A DNA stretch of 64,000 nt from Pseudomonas sp. (lineage in GTDB: Bacteria > Pseudomonadota > Gammaproteobacteria > Pseudomonadales > Pseudomonadaceae), in NCBI RefSeq assembly GCF_002796985.1, contig NZ_PEKX01000023.1, forward strand, positions 1 through 64,000, written 5' to 3'. The position numbers were made by a program, and so were the translations under genes. Each line of letters opens with the position of its first letter. Position 1 is the first letter of the stretch. Of this stretch, positions 17,766 to 26,873 are shown one piece after another. The notes beneath the pieces were generated by a model. It ran no database searches. It was not told the origin of the DNA and saw only the letters and a list, made by a program, of their open reading frames with translations.

Positions 17766-18896
17766 TCAGATGACACCGGCCTGCTGCAGGTCGGCGATGC
17801 GTTCGTCACTCAGCCCCCAGTCGCGCAGCACCGCTTCGCTCTGCGGCTCGCCCGGCGCCTGCGTCGGTGTTGCGGCCGGGGTGCGGCTGAAACACGGAGC
17901 TGGCGCGGGCTGAAGTACGCCGTCGAGTTCCAGGTAGGTACCGCGCTCGCGGTTGTGCGGGTGCTGCGCGGCCTCGGCCCAGTCGAGCACCGGGGCGAAG
18001 CAGGCGTCGCTGCCTTCGAGCAGCTCGCACCACTGGGCGCGGCTGCGTTGCAGGAACAGTGCGGTGAGCTTGACCTTGAGCTGCGGCCACTGACGCGGGT
18101 CCATCTGCTGCTGGAACTGCGGATCGTCGATGCCGCAGCGCTGCAGCAGTTCGGCGTAGAACTGCGGCTCGATGGCGCCCAGGGCGATGAAGCGGCCGTC
18201 GGAGCATTCGTAGGTGTCGTAGAAGTGCGCGCCGCCATCGATCAGGTTGGTGCCGCGTTCGTCACTCAGGCGGCCGGAGGCGCGGAAGCCGTACATCATC
18301 GCCGAGAGCAGCGCGGTGCCATCGGTCATGGCGGCGTCCACGACTTGCCCCTTGCCGGAGCGCTGCGCTTCCAGCAGCGCGCAGAGCACGCCGAAGCCCA
18401 GCAGCATGCCGCCGCCACCGAAGTCGCCGATGTAGTTGTGCGGCACCACCGGCTTCTCGCCGGGCCGGCCGATGGCGTGCAGCGCGCCGGCCAGGGCGAT
18501 GTAGTTGATGTCGTGGCCGGCGGCCTGGGCCAGCGGGCCGCTCTGGCCCCAGCCGGTCATGCGGCCGTAGACCAGCTTCGGGTTGCGCTGCTGGCATTGT
18601 TCCGGGCCCAGGCCCAGGCGCTCCATCACGCCGGGGCGGAAGCCTTCGATCAGGGCGTCGGCGCCTTCCACCAGTTGCAGAAGCGTCTCCACGCCCTCGC
18701 TCCGGCGCAGGTCCAGGGCGATGCTGCGGCGACCACGACCGAGCACATCGAAGCGCGCCCGCTCGCCCAGCGCCTGGCCGGGACGCTGCACGCGGATCAC
18801 CTCGGCGCCCATGTCGGCCAGCAGCATGGCGCAGAACGGTGCCGGCCCCAGGCCGACCATCTCGATTACCTTCAATCCCGTCAGCGGGCCCGCCAT
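17766..18896 (-). CDS. CaiB/BaiF class III acyl-CoA transferase
   Basis: 376 residues from MAGPLTGLKVIEMVGLGPAPF, the standard beginning of class III CoA-transferases, with AGGAG seven bases before the ATG. Family features follow: MLLADMGAEVIRVQRPG, RRSIALDLRRSEG and VYGRMTGWGQSGPLAQAAGHDINYIALAGAL. The protein is close to alpha-methylacyl-CoA racemase (AMACR) in its GLGPAPF and HDINY segments, so a 2-methylacyl-CoA epimerase, needed for branched or isoprenoid and sterol side chains, is a real alternative. It is the first gene of a two-gene unit with the GMC enzyme, divergent from the regulator. Confidence 0.88.
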   Translation of the reverse strand: MAGPLTGLKVIEMVGLGPAPFCAMLLADMGAEVIRVQRPGQALGERARFDVLGRGRRSIALDLRRSEGVETLLQLVEGADALIEGFRPGVMERLGLGPEQCQQRNPKLVYGRMTGWGQSGPLAQAAGHDINYIALAGALHAIGRPGEKPVVPHNYIGDFGGGGMLLGFGVLCALLEAQRSGKGQVVDAAMTDGTALLSAMMYGFRASGRLSDERGTNLIDGGAHFYDTYECSDGRFIALGAIEPQFYAELLQRCGIDDPQFQQQMDPRQWPQLKVKLTALFLQRSRAQWCELLEGSDACFAPVLDWAEAAQHPHNRERGTYLELDGVLQPAPAPCFSRTPAATPTQAPGEPQSEAVLRDWGLSDERIADLQQAGVI

Positions 18897-18974
18897 CGCA
18901 TCGCTCCTGTCTGGCTGTGCAAGCGCCGGGATATCCGGCGGCTCCCAGCCTAGCGACGGGCCGACGGCCAACAA

Positions 18975-19066
18975 TGGTTCGAACGGACGAAAACGCTGCC
19001 TAGTCCGCTCACGGGCGCTTGCGGGTCAGTGGCGTGCCTCAAACTACCGAGTAGTTCGAATGAACG
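18975..19066. promoter_or_regulatory. Divergent control region with two candidate operators
   Basis: TGGTTCGAACGGACG (18975-18989) and TAGTTCGAATGAACG (19052-19066) lie between the CoA-transferase start (18896) and the regulator start (19170). They share the core of the sites at 3070 and 15737. Two sites in a 273-base divergent gap fit control of both directions, including autoregulation. Confidence 0.45.
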
Positions 19067-19169
19067 ACTGCGATTACGCCGCCGGCCGTGGCAAGATGCC
19101 GCGATACAGAACAACAAACGAGCCGGCGGCGCGCCCAGCGCAGCCACACGACCGGCCAGCGGAGTCGCC

Positions 19170-21899
19170 ATGTCTGACCAGTTTTCCGCCAGCTCTTCCA
19201 GCCCTGCCGCTGGGGTCGCTGGGGCCACCGCGCCGCTGCGCATCCTGTCGAGCAAGTTCGCCACGCCGACCGCCTCGTCCAGCCACCTGCCGCGCCTGCA
19301 CCTGCTCGATCAGATGGAGCAGTCCAGCGCACGGCTGATCCTGCTCCGCGCCGCCGCCGGCTTTGGCAAGACGACCCTTCTGCAGCAGTATCGCGAGCGT
19401 TGCCTGGCCCAGGAACGCCAGGTGCTCTGGCTCAACCTGGATGCCGCGGACAACGACCTGCAGCGCTTCGTCGCCCACCTCGCCAACGGCCTGCGCCAAC
19501 TCGATGCCGCGCCGCCCGCCGAGCCGCTGGGCCTCGCGCAGCAGATGCAGGGGCTGCTGGAAGAACTGTCGGACCGCACGCGCCCCTTCGCCCTGCTGCT
19601 GGACGAGTTCGAGGCGATCCATAACCCGGCGGTGCTCAACTTCGTCCAGCAACTGATCGACTGCCTGCCACCCTGTGGCGTACTGGTGCTGGCCTCGCGC
19701 TCGACGCCGGACATCGGCCTGGGGCGCATCCGCGCCCGTGGCCAGTTGCTGGAGTTCAACCCCGGCGCGCTGCGCTTCTCCCTCGAAGAAGCGACCCGTT
19801 TCATCCGCGACAAGCGCGAGCTGCCGCTACGCGACGCCGAGATCGCCACGCTCTACCGCTGCACCGAGGGCTGGATCACCGCCATCTACCTCGCCAGCCT
19901 CTCGCTGCAAGGGCGCACCGACCACGCGGCCTTCGTCTCCAGCTTCTCCGGCAGCAACCTGGAGCTGGCCGAGTACCTCACCGAGGACATCCTCGCGCGG
20001 CAGACCGAGCCTTGCCGGCAGTTCCTCCTGCTCACCAGTGTCCTCGACCAGCTCAGTGTGCCGCTGTGCAACGCCGTCACCGGCGGGCGGGACGGCCAGG
20101 AAATGCTTGCCCACCTGGAGCGCGCCAACCTGTTCCTCTTCCCGCTGGACAACGAGCACCAGTGGTTCCGCTACCACAGCCTGTTCGCCAGCTACCTGCG
20201 CGATGCCCTGCAGCGCTACTACCCCGGCCACGCCGCGCAGTTGCACCAACTGGCGGCGCAGTGGTACCTGAGCGAGCAGCGCCCGGTACCGGCCATCGAC
20301 CATCTGCTGCAAGCCGGCGCCCGCGACGAGGCGGCGCACCACCTGAGCCGTCATGTCGGCGAGTTCATGGACGTCGGCCGTTCGCGCCTGCTGCTGCGCT
20401 GGCTCGATCAGATTCCGCCGCAGACCCTGCAGCGCTACCCGAACCTGTGCCTGGGCTATTCCTGGACCCTGGCCCTGCACCGCCGCTACACCGACGCCCT
20501 GGCCAGCATCGCGCTGCTGCGTGGCGCCACAGAGGACGGCGAGCAACCGGCGGCCCTGGAGGCGGAAACCATCCGCTGCCTGCTGTTCGCCGTCACCGAC
20601 CAGGTGGAAGCCTGCTGCGAGGCCGGCTTGGCGCATATCCAGCGCATCCCCGATGACGAGCAGTTCCAGTACGGCGTGATCGCCAACTGCCTGGGCTACA
20701 GCCTGGTCTCCACCGGGCGCTACGAAGAGGCGCGGCGCCTGCTGTCGCGGGCCATCCTGCGCTGTTCGCAGAGCCGCACGCAGTCCATGGGCAGCGTGGC
20801 CAGTTGTCTGGAAGGCGCGCTGGACATGATCCAGGGGCGCCTGGGCAACGCGGTGGCGCGCCTGCAGGCGGCCTTCCCGACGCAAGTCGCTGGCGGCGCG
20901 GAAAAGATCCTCGCCGGGCGTCCCTCGCTGGAAATCACCCTGTCCATCGCCCTCTACGAAACCGATGCGCTGGATGAAGTGGAGCAACTGCTGGGCGACG
21001 TGCTGCCCCACGCCAAGGAGAGCAGCCCGCCGGATTCGCTGATTTCCTCCCATGTGCTGCTGGCCCGCGTGGCCCTGCTCAAGGGCGACCGCGATGCCTG
21101 GCTGCGCCTGCTGGCGGACCTGGAGCAAATCGGCCTGCAAGCCGGCTCGGCACGGGTGATCTGCTCGGCGTGGCTGGAGCGCGCCCGCGCGGCGACCCTG
21201 GAGAATCGGCTGGAGTCGGCACGCCAGGCCTTGCGCTACGCCGAGATCCATGGCGACTGGGAACGGCCAGGTATCCTGCTGCATGGCAACGATGTCGACA
21301 CCCCGAGCATCGCCCGCTTCCGCCTGTGCATCGCCCAGGGCGACTGCGCGGAAACCGAGCTCGAACTGCGCGCGGCGATGGTTGAAGCCCAGAGCCGCCA
21401 GCACCATCGCCGCGAACTCAAGCTGCGCCTGCTGCATGCCCTGGCGCTCAGCGCCCTGGAGCGCACCGAGGAATCCTTCGAGGCGCTCAGCGAGGCGCTG
21501 CGCTTCGCCAGCCACGAAGGCTTCATGCGTACCTTCCTCGACGAAGGCCCGCGCCTGGGCAGCCTGCTGCAACGCTGGGCGGTGCCGCATCAGGCGCAGT
21601 CGCGGGCGCTGGGCATCGAGCCGCGCTTCCTCACCACCCTGCTGCAACGCTTCGTCGGCCACGGCGAAACGCCGAGCAACGGCCAGGCGGCCGGCGCCGC
21701 CGGTGAAGGCCTGACCACCCGCGAAATCCAGGTGATCCGCCTGCTGGCGGCGGGGCACCGGAACAAGGTGATCGCCGAGAAGATGTTCCTCTCCGAATTC
21801 ACCGTGAAATCGCACCTGCGCAACATCAACGCCAAGCTTGGCGCCCAGGGGCGTACCGAGGCGGTGGCGATTGCGCGGGCGCGCGGCCTTCTGGATTGA
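19170..21899 (+). CDS. MalT/AlkS-type LuxR family ATP-dependent activator
   Basis: 909 residues from MSDQFSASSS, with GGAG at 19161. The order is an ATP-binding STAND NTPase module with Walker A AAAGFGKTT (about 60-68) and a Walker B-like FALLLDEFEAI, then a long helical TPR-like sensor region, then a C-terminal LuxR helix-turn-helix (LTTREIQVIRLLAAG ... FTVKSHLRNINAKLGA). MalT, AlkS and AcoK share this plan: effector and ATP cause assembly and transcription activation. It faces the CoA-transferase/GMC operon and is the only regulator in the 21-kb island, so I infer it activates the whole set. The effector is probably the substrate or its acid, and is unknown. Confidence 0.92.
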   Translation: MSDQFSASSSSPAAGVAGATAPLRILSSKFATPTASSSHLPRLHLLDQMEQSSARLILLRAAAGFGKTTLLQQYRERCLAQERQVLWLNLDAADNDLQRFVAHLANGLRQLDAAPPAEPLGLAQQMQGLLEELSDRTRPFALLLDEFEAIHNPAVLNFVQQLIDCLPPCGVLVLASRSTPDIGLGRIRARGQLLEFNPGALRFSLEEATRFIRDKRELPLRDAEIATLYRCTEGWITAIYLASLSLQGRTDHAAFVSSFSGSNLELAEYLTEDILARQTEPCRQFLLLTSVLDQLSVPLCNAVTGGRDGQEMLAHLERANLFLFPLDNEHQWFRYHSLFASYLRDALQRYYPGHAAQLHQLAAQWYLSEQRPVPAIDHLLQAGARDEAAHHLSRHVGEFMDVGRSRLLLRWLDQIPPQTLQRYPNLCLGYSWTLALHRRYTDALASIALLRGATEDGEQPAALEAETIRCLLFAVTDQVEACCEAGLAHIQRIPDDEQFQYGVIANCLGYSLVSTGRYEEARRLLSRAILRCSQSRTQSMGSVASCLEGALDMIQGRLGNAVARLQAAFPTQVAGGAEKILAGRPSLEITLSIALYETDALDEVEQLLGDVLPHAKESSPPDSLISSHVLLARVALLKGDRDAWLRLLADLEQIGLQAGSARVICSAWLERARAATLENRLESARQALRYAEIHGDWERPGILLHGNDVDTPSIARFRLCIAQGDCAETELELRAAMVEAQSRQHHRRELKLRLLHALALSALERTEESFEALSEALRFASHEGFMRTFLDEGPRLGSLLQRWAVPHQAQSRALGIEPRFLTTLLQRFVGHGETPSNGQAAGAAGEGLTTREIQVIRLLAAGHRNKVIAEKMFLSEFTVKSHLRNINAKLGAQGRTEAVAIARARGLLD

Positions 21900-21970
21900 T
21901 CACCGCCATTCCCCTGCAGCGGACCGGACCCTGCCCTGGCCCGATGCAACGAACAGGCGCCCCCACCCAC

Positions 21971-21994
21971 AAAAAAGGCCGCCCGAAGGCGGCC
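21971..21994 (-). terminator. Rho-independent terminator of the polyamine-type binding protein gene
   Basis: Minus strand: GGCCGCC, TTCG tetraloop, GGCGGCC, then six T (21971-21976), 34 bases past the stop at 22028. On the plus strand it lacks a T-tract, so it is not a good terminator for the regulator gene. Confidence 0.92.
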
Positions 21995-22027
21995 TGAAAG
22001 TGCGGTGACACCGCACACTGTGACCAC

Positions 22028-23068
22028 TTACTGCTTGGCGGCCCAGGCGTTGAAGCGCTGCTCCAGTTGCTCGCCATGGTCGGCCCAGAAGGCCGCATTC
22101 ATCGCCACCTGGCCGGCCAGGTTGGCTTCGTCGGTTGGCATGTTGGCGCGGCGCGCAGCGTCCACCAGCGGGACGGCGGCGCGGTTCACCGGGCCGTAGG
22201 CGATCTGCTGGGCGTAGTTCTTCTGCTGCTCGGTCTGCAACGCGTACTGGATGAAGCGCAGACCTTCCTCGGTGTTCTTCGCACCCTTGGGAATGGCGAA
22301 AGCGTCCATGTCGTAGATGCCGCCGTTCCACACCACGCGCAGCTGGCTCTCGTTCTGTACTGCGGCGATCCGGCCGTTGTAGGCGGAACTCATCACCACG
22401 TCGCCCGAGGCGAGGTACTGCGGCGGCTGGGCGCCGGCTTCCCACCACTGGATGCTCGGCTTGATCTGGTCGAGCTTCTTGAAGGCGCGGTCCTGGCCTT
22501 CCTTGCTCCCGAGCACGGTGTACACATCCTTCGGCGCCACGCCGTCGGCCATCAGGGCGAACTCCAGGGTGTACATCGCGCCCTTGCGCAGGCCGCGCTT
22601 GCCGGGGAATTTCTGCGTGTCCCAGAAGTCCGCCCAGCCGGTCGGCGCGCTCTTGAGCTTGTCGGCGTTGTAGGCCAGCACCGTGGACCAGACGAAGAAG
22701 CCCACGCCGCAAGGCTGCACAGCGCCATCCAACAGATCGGGAGCGAGCCTGGCGATATCCGCCTGCTCGCCGATTTCCTGCAGCAGGCCGTCATCGCAGG
22801 CCCGCGCCAGTTCCGGCATTTCCATCTCCACGACATCCCAGGAGACGCTGCCGGTGTCCACCTGCACCTTGACCTTGGCCATTTCACCGTTGAACTCGTC
22901 GGCGATCAGGCGGCTACCGCTCTGCTGCATGTAGGGCTGGTAGAAGGCCTTGACCTGGGCGGCCTTGTTGGCGCCGCCGTGGGAGACCACGGTGAGGTCG
23001 GCGAAAGCAGGGAAAGTCGCCGCGCAGCCAAGGGCGCAAGCGAGGGAGGAACTCAGGATCTTGTTCAT
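22028..23068 (-). CDS. Periplasmic spermidine/putrescine-type substrate-binding protein
   Basis: 346 residues. A Sec signal peptide ends at about residue 23 (CAATFPAFA/DLTVV). The mature part begins LTVVSHGGANKAAQVKAFYQP and follows the PotD/PotF and ABC extracellular-protein family-1 pattern, including WDVVEMEMPELARACDDGLL and GVGFFVWSTVLAYNADKL. It should bind a small cationic amine or related solute for an ABC importer. No permease or ATPase gene is adjacent; the gene stands alone between its terminator and a divergent PucR-type regulator. A neighbouring amine oxidase supports an amine or amino-acid ligand, but the exact ligand is open. Confidence 0.87.
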   Translation of the reverse strand: MNKILSSSLACALGCAATFPAFADLTVVSHGGANKAAQVKAFYQPYMQQSGSRLIADEFNGEMAKVKVQVDTGSVSWDVVEMEMPELARACDDGLLQEIGEQADIARLAPDLLDGAVQPCGVGFFVWSTVLAYNADKLKSAPTGWADFWDTQKFPGKRGLRKGAMYTLEFALMADGVAPKDVYTVLGSKEGQDRAFKKLDQIKPSIQWWEAGAQPPQYLASGDVVMSSAYNGRIAAVQNESQLRVVWNGGIYDMDAFAIPKGAKNTEEGLRFIQYALQTEQQKNYAQQIAYGPVNRAAVPLVDAARRANMPTDEANLAGQVAMNAAFWADHGEQLEQRFNAWAAKQ

Positions 23069-23330
23069 TGTTATGGTCTCCGGTGAGTAGACGGCCCGCC
23101 TTGCGGCAGGCGGCGCCATCCGGGCCTCCAAGGGCTCGCATGGCGCACTGCCAGCTAGTCTTGGGGCTCGCAGGCAAGCTCCACAATCAGACGGAACTAC
23201 AATTCGGAAGGCCCCGCTCGTATCCCGGTACGAAGCCCGCAAGGCTCGTTCAAGCCAGGCGCGACAAGGCCTCGCGCTTGGTGGCATCCTTGCCGGCCGA
23301 ATCACCCGTCATCCCGTTTGCGGACCTGCC

Positions 23331-24818
23331 ATGCCTTTTCATATCCAGGACATCCTCGACAACGCTTCCCTGCGCACTCGCCTGCTCGGCGGCAGCGAGG
23401 GCGTCGGCCGGCGCCTGCGCTGGGCGCACGTGTGCGAACTGGCGGACCCGAGCGAGTGGCTGGGTGAAGGCGACCTGCTGATGACCACCGGCATCGGCAT
23501 TCCTGCTGCGGCCCAGGCGCAGCGGGACTACCTGCAACGCCTCGCCGGGGCGCGCATCTCGGGGTTGATGATCGGCGAGAACATGCAGGCGCCGGCGGAT
23601 ATCCAGGCCTTGCAGGACGAAGCGTGCCGGCTGGGTTTTCCGCTGCTGATGACCGATTACGCGGTGCCCTTCTCCGCCGTGACCCGCGCCATCGTCGACG
23701 CCAGCAAGCAGGAAGAACACGAACGCCGCAGCGCCGTGACGCGCATCTATGAAAGCGCCCGCATCGGCCTGCGCGGGTTCGGCCTGGCCGCACTGTTGAA
23801 GCGGCTGTGCAGCGACGTGCGTGCGCAGCTCTATCTGTTCGATTCGGCCAGCCTGCAACCCTGGCAGGAGGGCCTGCCGCCGCTGCCCGAAAGCTGGCGC
23901 GCAACCCTGGCCCAGCGCCGCTCGGTGCCAGACACCGTGACCCGCTGCAGCAATGGCGAGCAGGAAGCGCTGGTGATGCCGTTGCCGTCGCTGACCACCT
24001 GCGAGATTCTCGCCACCGGCGGCGAGCTGCTCGACTACGGCCTGCTGCACCACATCGTGGCAGTGCTGGGCATCGAGCTGGAGCGCGCCCAGGTCGAGCA
24101 CGAGCGCATGCTGCGCCTGGGCTCGGAATTGCTGGATGACCTGCTGCAACAGCGCCTCACCGAGCGCGCCGCGCAGGAACGCCTGGCGCAGCTGCATTGC
24201 CCGGTGGAAGCGGCCTGCATCGTACTCGCACGGGCTGCCGGCGAACTACCGAAACACTGGCAACAGCGCCTGCAGCGACTGGGCGCGGGCCTGCTGGTGC
24301 GCAACCAGGGCAACGAGCTGATCCTGCTGCTGGACGACCCTGCTCGCGCTGCGGCGCTGCAAGCCGAACTGGCGTGCACCCTCGGCCGCAGCAACCCGCT
24401 GGGCCACGCGCTGCGGGCGCTGGAGGCGTTGCGCGAGGCGCGACTGGCGCTGGCCCATGCCACCGCACAGCGCCCGCTGGTGGCCTATGCCGATGCCCAG
24501 GGCGAACAATCCTGGCTGCCGGCAAGCCTGGAGGAAGCACGCCGAGTGCATCGCCGGGTGCTGGGTGCGCTGGCGGATTATGACGCACAACAGGGCGGCC
24601 AGTTGCAGCACACCCTGCGGGTTTTCCTCGAACAGAACCGCTCCTGGCAGAAGGCCGCGCAACTGCTCAACGTGCACAAGCAGACGCTGGTCTACCGCAT
24701 CCGTCGCATCGAGGAAATCACCGAGCGCTCACTGGATTCCACCGAAGACGTGGCCGTCCTCTGGATCGCGCTGCGCTCGGCGCAGATTGCCGGAATCGAC
24801 ACCGGACTCAGGGAATGA
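23331..24818 (+). CDS. PucR/CdaR-family transcriptional regulator
   Basis: 495 residues. The N-terminal PucR sensor domain (about 1-125) starts FHIQDILDNASLRTRLLGG and includes WLGEGDLLMTTGIG. A GGDEF-like variable middle part follows. The C-terminal PucR helix-turn-helix is QKAAQLLNVHKQTLVYRIRRIEEIT (about 440-465). Members control purine, amino-acid and amine catabolism genes and often sense a pathway compound. It is divergent from the binding protein (262-base gap) and its 3' end overlaps the convergent cupin gene by 11 bases. It likely regulates both flanking transcripts. The start at 23331 has no strong Shine-Dalgarno but matches the family N-terminus. Confidence 0.9.
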   Translation: MPFHIQDILDNASLRTRLLGGSEGVGRRLRWAHVCELADPSEWLGEGDLLMTTGIGIPAAAQAQRDYLQRLAGARISGLMIGENMQAPADIQALQDEACRLGFPLLMTDYAVPFSAVTRAIVDASKQEEHERRSAVTRIYESARIGLRGFGLAALLKRLCSDVRAQLYLFDSASLQPWQEGLPPLPESWRATLAQRRSVPDTVTRCSNGEQEALVMPLPSLTTCEILATGGELLDYGLLHHIVAVLGIELERAQVEHERMLRLGSELLDDLLQQRLTERAAQERLAQLHCPVEAACIVLARAAGELPKHWQQRLQRLGAGLLVRNQGNELILLLDDPARAAALQAELACTLGRSNPLGHALRALEALREARLALAHATAQRPLVAYADAQGEQSWLPASLEEARRVHRRVLGALADYDAQQGGQLQHTLRVFLEQNRSWQKAAQLLNVHKQTLVYRIRRIEEITERSLDSTEDVAVLWIALRSAQIAGIDTGLRE

Positions 24819-25152
24819 TCACGAAACTCTTGCGCACGGTCTCGCGGATATCCCAGGTGCCCTGACAGTTCGCCGGGAACAGCACGGCATCGCCGGCGCG
24901 CAGTTCGATCGGCTCGCCGTCGTCTGGGATGAACAGGCAATGGCCGCTGATGAAGTGGCTGAACTCCCGCGACAGCACCTGGCGCCGCCAGCGGCCGGGC
25001 GTGCATTCCCAGACGCCAGTGAGCAGGCCGCCCTCGCCCTCTTCGGCATGGGTCGCGGCGCTGGAGACCGGTTCGCCCTGGGGCTCTTTCACCGGTTGTG
25101 CAGTGGGAAGTTCAAGGCCGGCAGTACCGGTGAGCAGGATCGGTTGGGGCAT
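24808..25152 (-). CDS. Small cupin (Cupin_3 / DUF861 type)
   Basis: 114 residues with a single cupin core: GVWECTPGRWRRQVLSREFSHFISGHCLFIPDDGEPIELRAGDAVLFPANCQGTWDI. The pattern (EF.H...G...F.PD.G....AGD...FP....GTW) is that of ureidoglycine-aminohydrolase-like and amine-catabolism cupins. These often sit beside FAD amine oxidases in proteobacteria. Catalysis is not proven; it may be a sensor or metal protein. It lies 12 bases after the FAD oxidoreductase stop, so the two are co-transcribed, and its 3' end overlaps the regulator. Confidence 0.85.
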   Translation of the reverse strand: MPQPILLTGTAGLELPTAQPVKEPQGEPVSSAATHAEEGEGGLLTGVWECTPGRWRRQVLSREFSHFISGHCLFIPDDGEPIELRAGDAVLFPANCQGTWDIRETVRKSFVIIP

Positions 25153-25164
25153 GGGGCTTTTCTC

Positions 25165-26550
25165 CTAGAGGTCCTTGTCTTCGAGCCCTGCCGGGGCAAA
25201 GCCGGCCAGGGTACGGTCGAGCCAGCCGCCTTGGCGGTTCTGCGCCTCGGCCTGCTCCTTGCGGTGCACAGCACTGCGCACCATCAGGCCGCCGATATAG
25301 CGCAGCGGTTCGAGCGGGAAGCGCTTGGGCTGCCGGCCAACCAGGCCGCAACGGCTCCACTCGTCATCGATGCCCAGCGCCAGACTGGCGAGGATGCGCC
25401 CGCCCAGGCGGCTCGGGCCGACGCCGTTGCCGCTCCAGCCGATGCCGTAGACGATGTGCGGCGCACCGTTCAGGTGGCCGAACACCGGCAGGCTGTCGTA
25501 GGTGCGGTCAATGGGGCCGGACCAGCTGTGGGTCACCGCTACGTCGTGCAGTTGCGGGTAGGTGCGGCGCAGGTCCTGCTCGGTGTCTTCGCTGAGCTGC
25601 GGGTTGTGGTCGTAGCTCTCGTCGATGCGGCTGGCGAAGCTGATCATCCCGGTGCCCTTGCCGAAGGCGATGCGGCCGTCCTGCGTGGTGCGGTAATAGT
25701 CGACCATCAGCTGTGAATCGGTGACGGCTTCGCCGCCGGTCCAGCCGATCTGCTCCAGACGCTCGGGGATCGGCGCGGTGGCGACCACGGTGCTGGTCAC
25801 CGGCAGGATGGTCCGGCGCAGTTCGGGAATCGCCGCCGCCCAGGCATTGGTCGCCATCACAACCTTCGGTGCGCGCAGTTCACCGCCGGGCGTGCGAATC
25901 ACCGCCGGCTGGCCGCGATCCAGGCTGAGCATCGGGGTGTTCTCGAAGATCTGCACGCCCTTCTCCAGCGCCACCCGGCGCAGGCCGCGCACCAGGCGGG
26001 CCGGCTGCACGGTGGCGTTGCTGGCTTCGAGCACGCCTTCGAGGTGTTTCGCGGAGCCGGCGCGGCGCGCCACTTCGCTGTCGGGGAGTGACTGGAACAC
26101 CGGCTCGCCGAGACGTTCGCAGGTTTGCTGCACGCCCTTCCAGGCGCCGCGCTGCGCATCGGTGGTGGCGGTCCACAACCAGCCGGCGCGGCGGAAGTGC
26201 GCGTCGATGTCATGGGCCTGGCAGAACGCCTCGATCTCGCCGATGGCTGCCGCCGAAGCGCGGGCCAGGCGCAGTGCCTCGTCCTTGCCGCACTGCGCGG
26301 CGAGCGAGCTGATCTTCGGCCACCAGGACATGACGAAGCCGCCATTGCGCCCGGAGGCTCCGCCGCCGCAGATGTCGCGTTCGATGATGGCGATGCGGCA
26401 GTCGGGCTTGAGTTCCAGCAGGCGCAGCGCGGTCCAGAGGCCGACGAAGCCACCGCCGACGATCGCCACGTCGACCTCTAGCAGGCCTTCAAGCGCAGGC
26501 AGCGGTGTCAGCTCGGAGGCGATTTCCTCCAGCCACAGGGAACGTTTCAT
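25165..26550 (-). CDS. FAD-dependent amine oxidoreductase (PuuB/DadA-like)
   Basis: 461 residues from MKRSLWLEEIASELTPLPAL; an upstream in-frame ATG at 26625 lacks a ribosome site. FAD binding is seen in VDVAIVGGGFVGLWTALRL near residue 30 with the acidic end IIERD, then GGGASGRNGGFVMSWW. The C-terminal FAD region is IVYGIGWSGNGVGPSRLGGRILA. The closest recognisable group is gamma-glutamylputrescine oxidase and related amine or amino-acid oxidases (DAO fold). It would produce an aldehyde, ammonia or amine, and hydrogen peroxide. Together with the cupin, regulator and polyamine-type binding protein it suggests use of an amine, but no glutamylation ligase is in the window. Confidence 0.88.
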   Translation of the reverse strand: MKRSLWLEEIASELTPLPALEGLLEVDVAIVGGGFVGLWTALRLLELKPDCRIAIIERDICGGGASGRNGGFVMSWWPKISSLAAQCGKDEALRLARASAAAIGEIEAFCQAHDIDAHFRRAGWLWTATTDAQRGAWKGVQQTCERLGEPVFQSLPDSEVARRAGSAKHLEGVLEASNATVQPARLVRGLRRVALEKGVQIFENTPMLSLDRGQPAVIRTPGGELRAPKVVMATNAWAAAIPELRRTILPVTSTVVATAPIPERLEQIGWTGGEAVTDSQLMVDYYRTTQDGRIAFGKGTGMISFASRIDESYDHNPQLSEDTEQDLRRTYPQLHDVAVTHSWSGPIDRTYDSLPVFGHLNGAPHIVYGIGWSGNGVGPSRLGGRILASLALGIDDEWSRCGLVGRQPKRFPLEPLRYIGGLMVRSAVHRKEQAEAQNRQGGWLDRTLAGFAPAGLEDKDL

Positions 26551-26702
26551 GTGCGGATTCCAGATTGAACGGTAGTGGCGCCACTGTCCTGCGTCAGGCC
26601 AGTGGCGAACAATCGTCCATTCCATGCAATCCGGGGGAAGGCCTCATACGAAGATATGAAGCGTGTGAGCGAATGCGCTCTTCGCCCTGTACCGTGCCTG
26701 AG

Positions 26703-26837
26703 CTCACCCCCCCAGCCCTCTCCCTCAGGGCGAGGGAGCAGACCGTGCCGGCTGACGCTACGATGGTTTCATCCTGCGCCGAACGGTCCCCTCTCCCGCT
26801 TGAGGAGCGGGGCGCGCAGCCAGGGTTAGGGTGAGAG
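26703..26837. repeat. Intergenic repeat with CCCTCTCCCT...AGGG arms, copy 2
   Basis: A copy of the element at 3187-3303, sharing CAGCCCTCTCCCTCAGGG, GTGCCGGCTGACGC, ACGGTCCCCTCTCCC and GGGTTAGGGTGAG in the same order. It fills most of the 323-base gap between the FAD oxidoreductase start and the secreted protein gene; I see nothing else there. Confidence 0.65.
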
Positions 26838-26873
26838 GCTCTGTTCCTTTGGGAGCGGGTTTATCCGCGCGGA

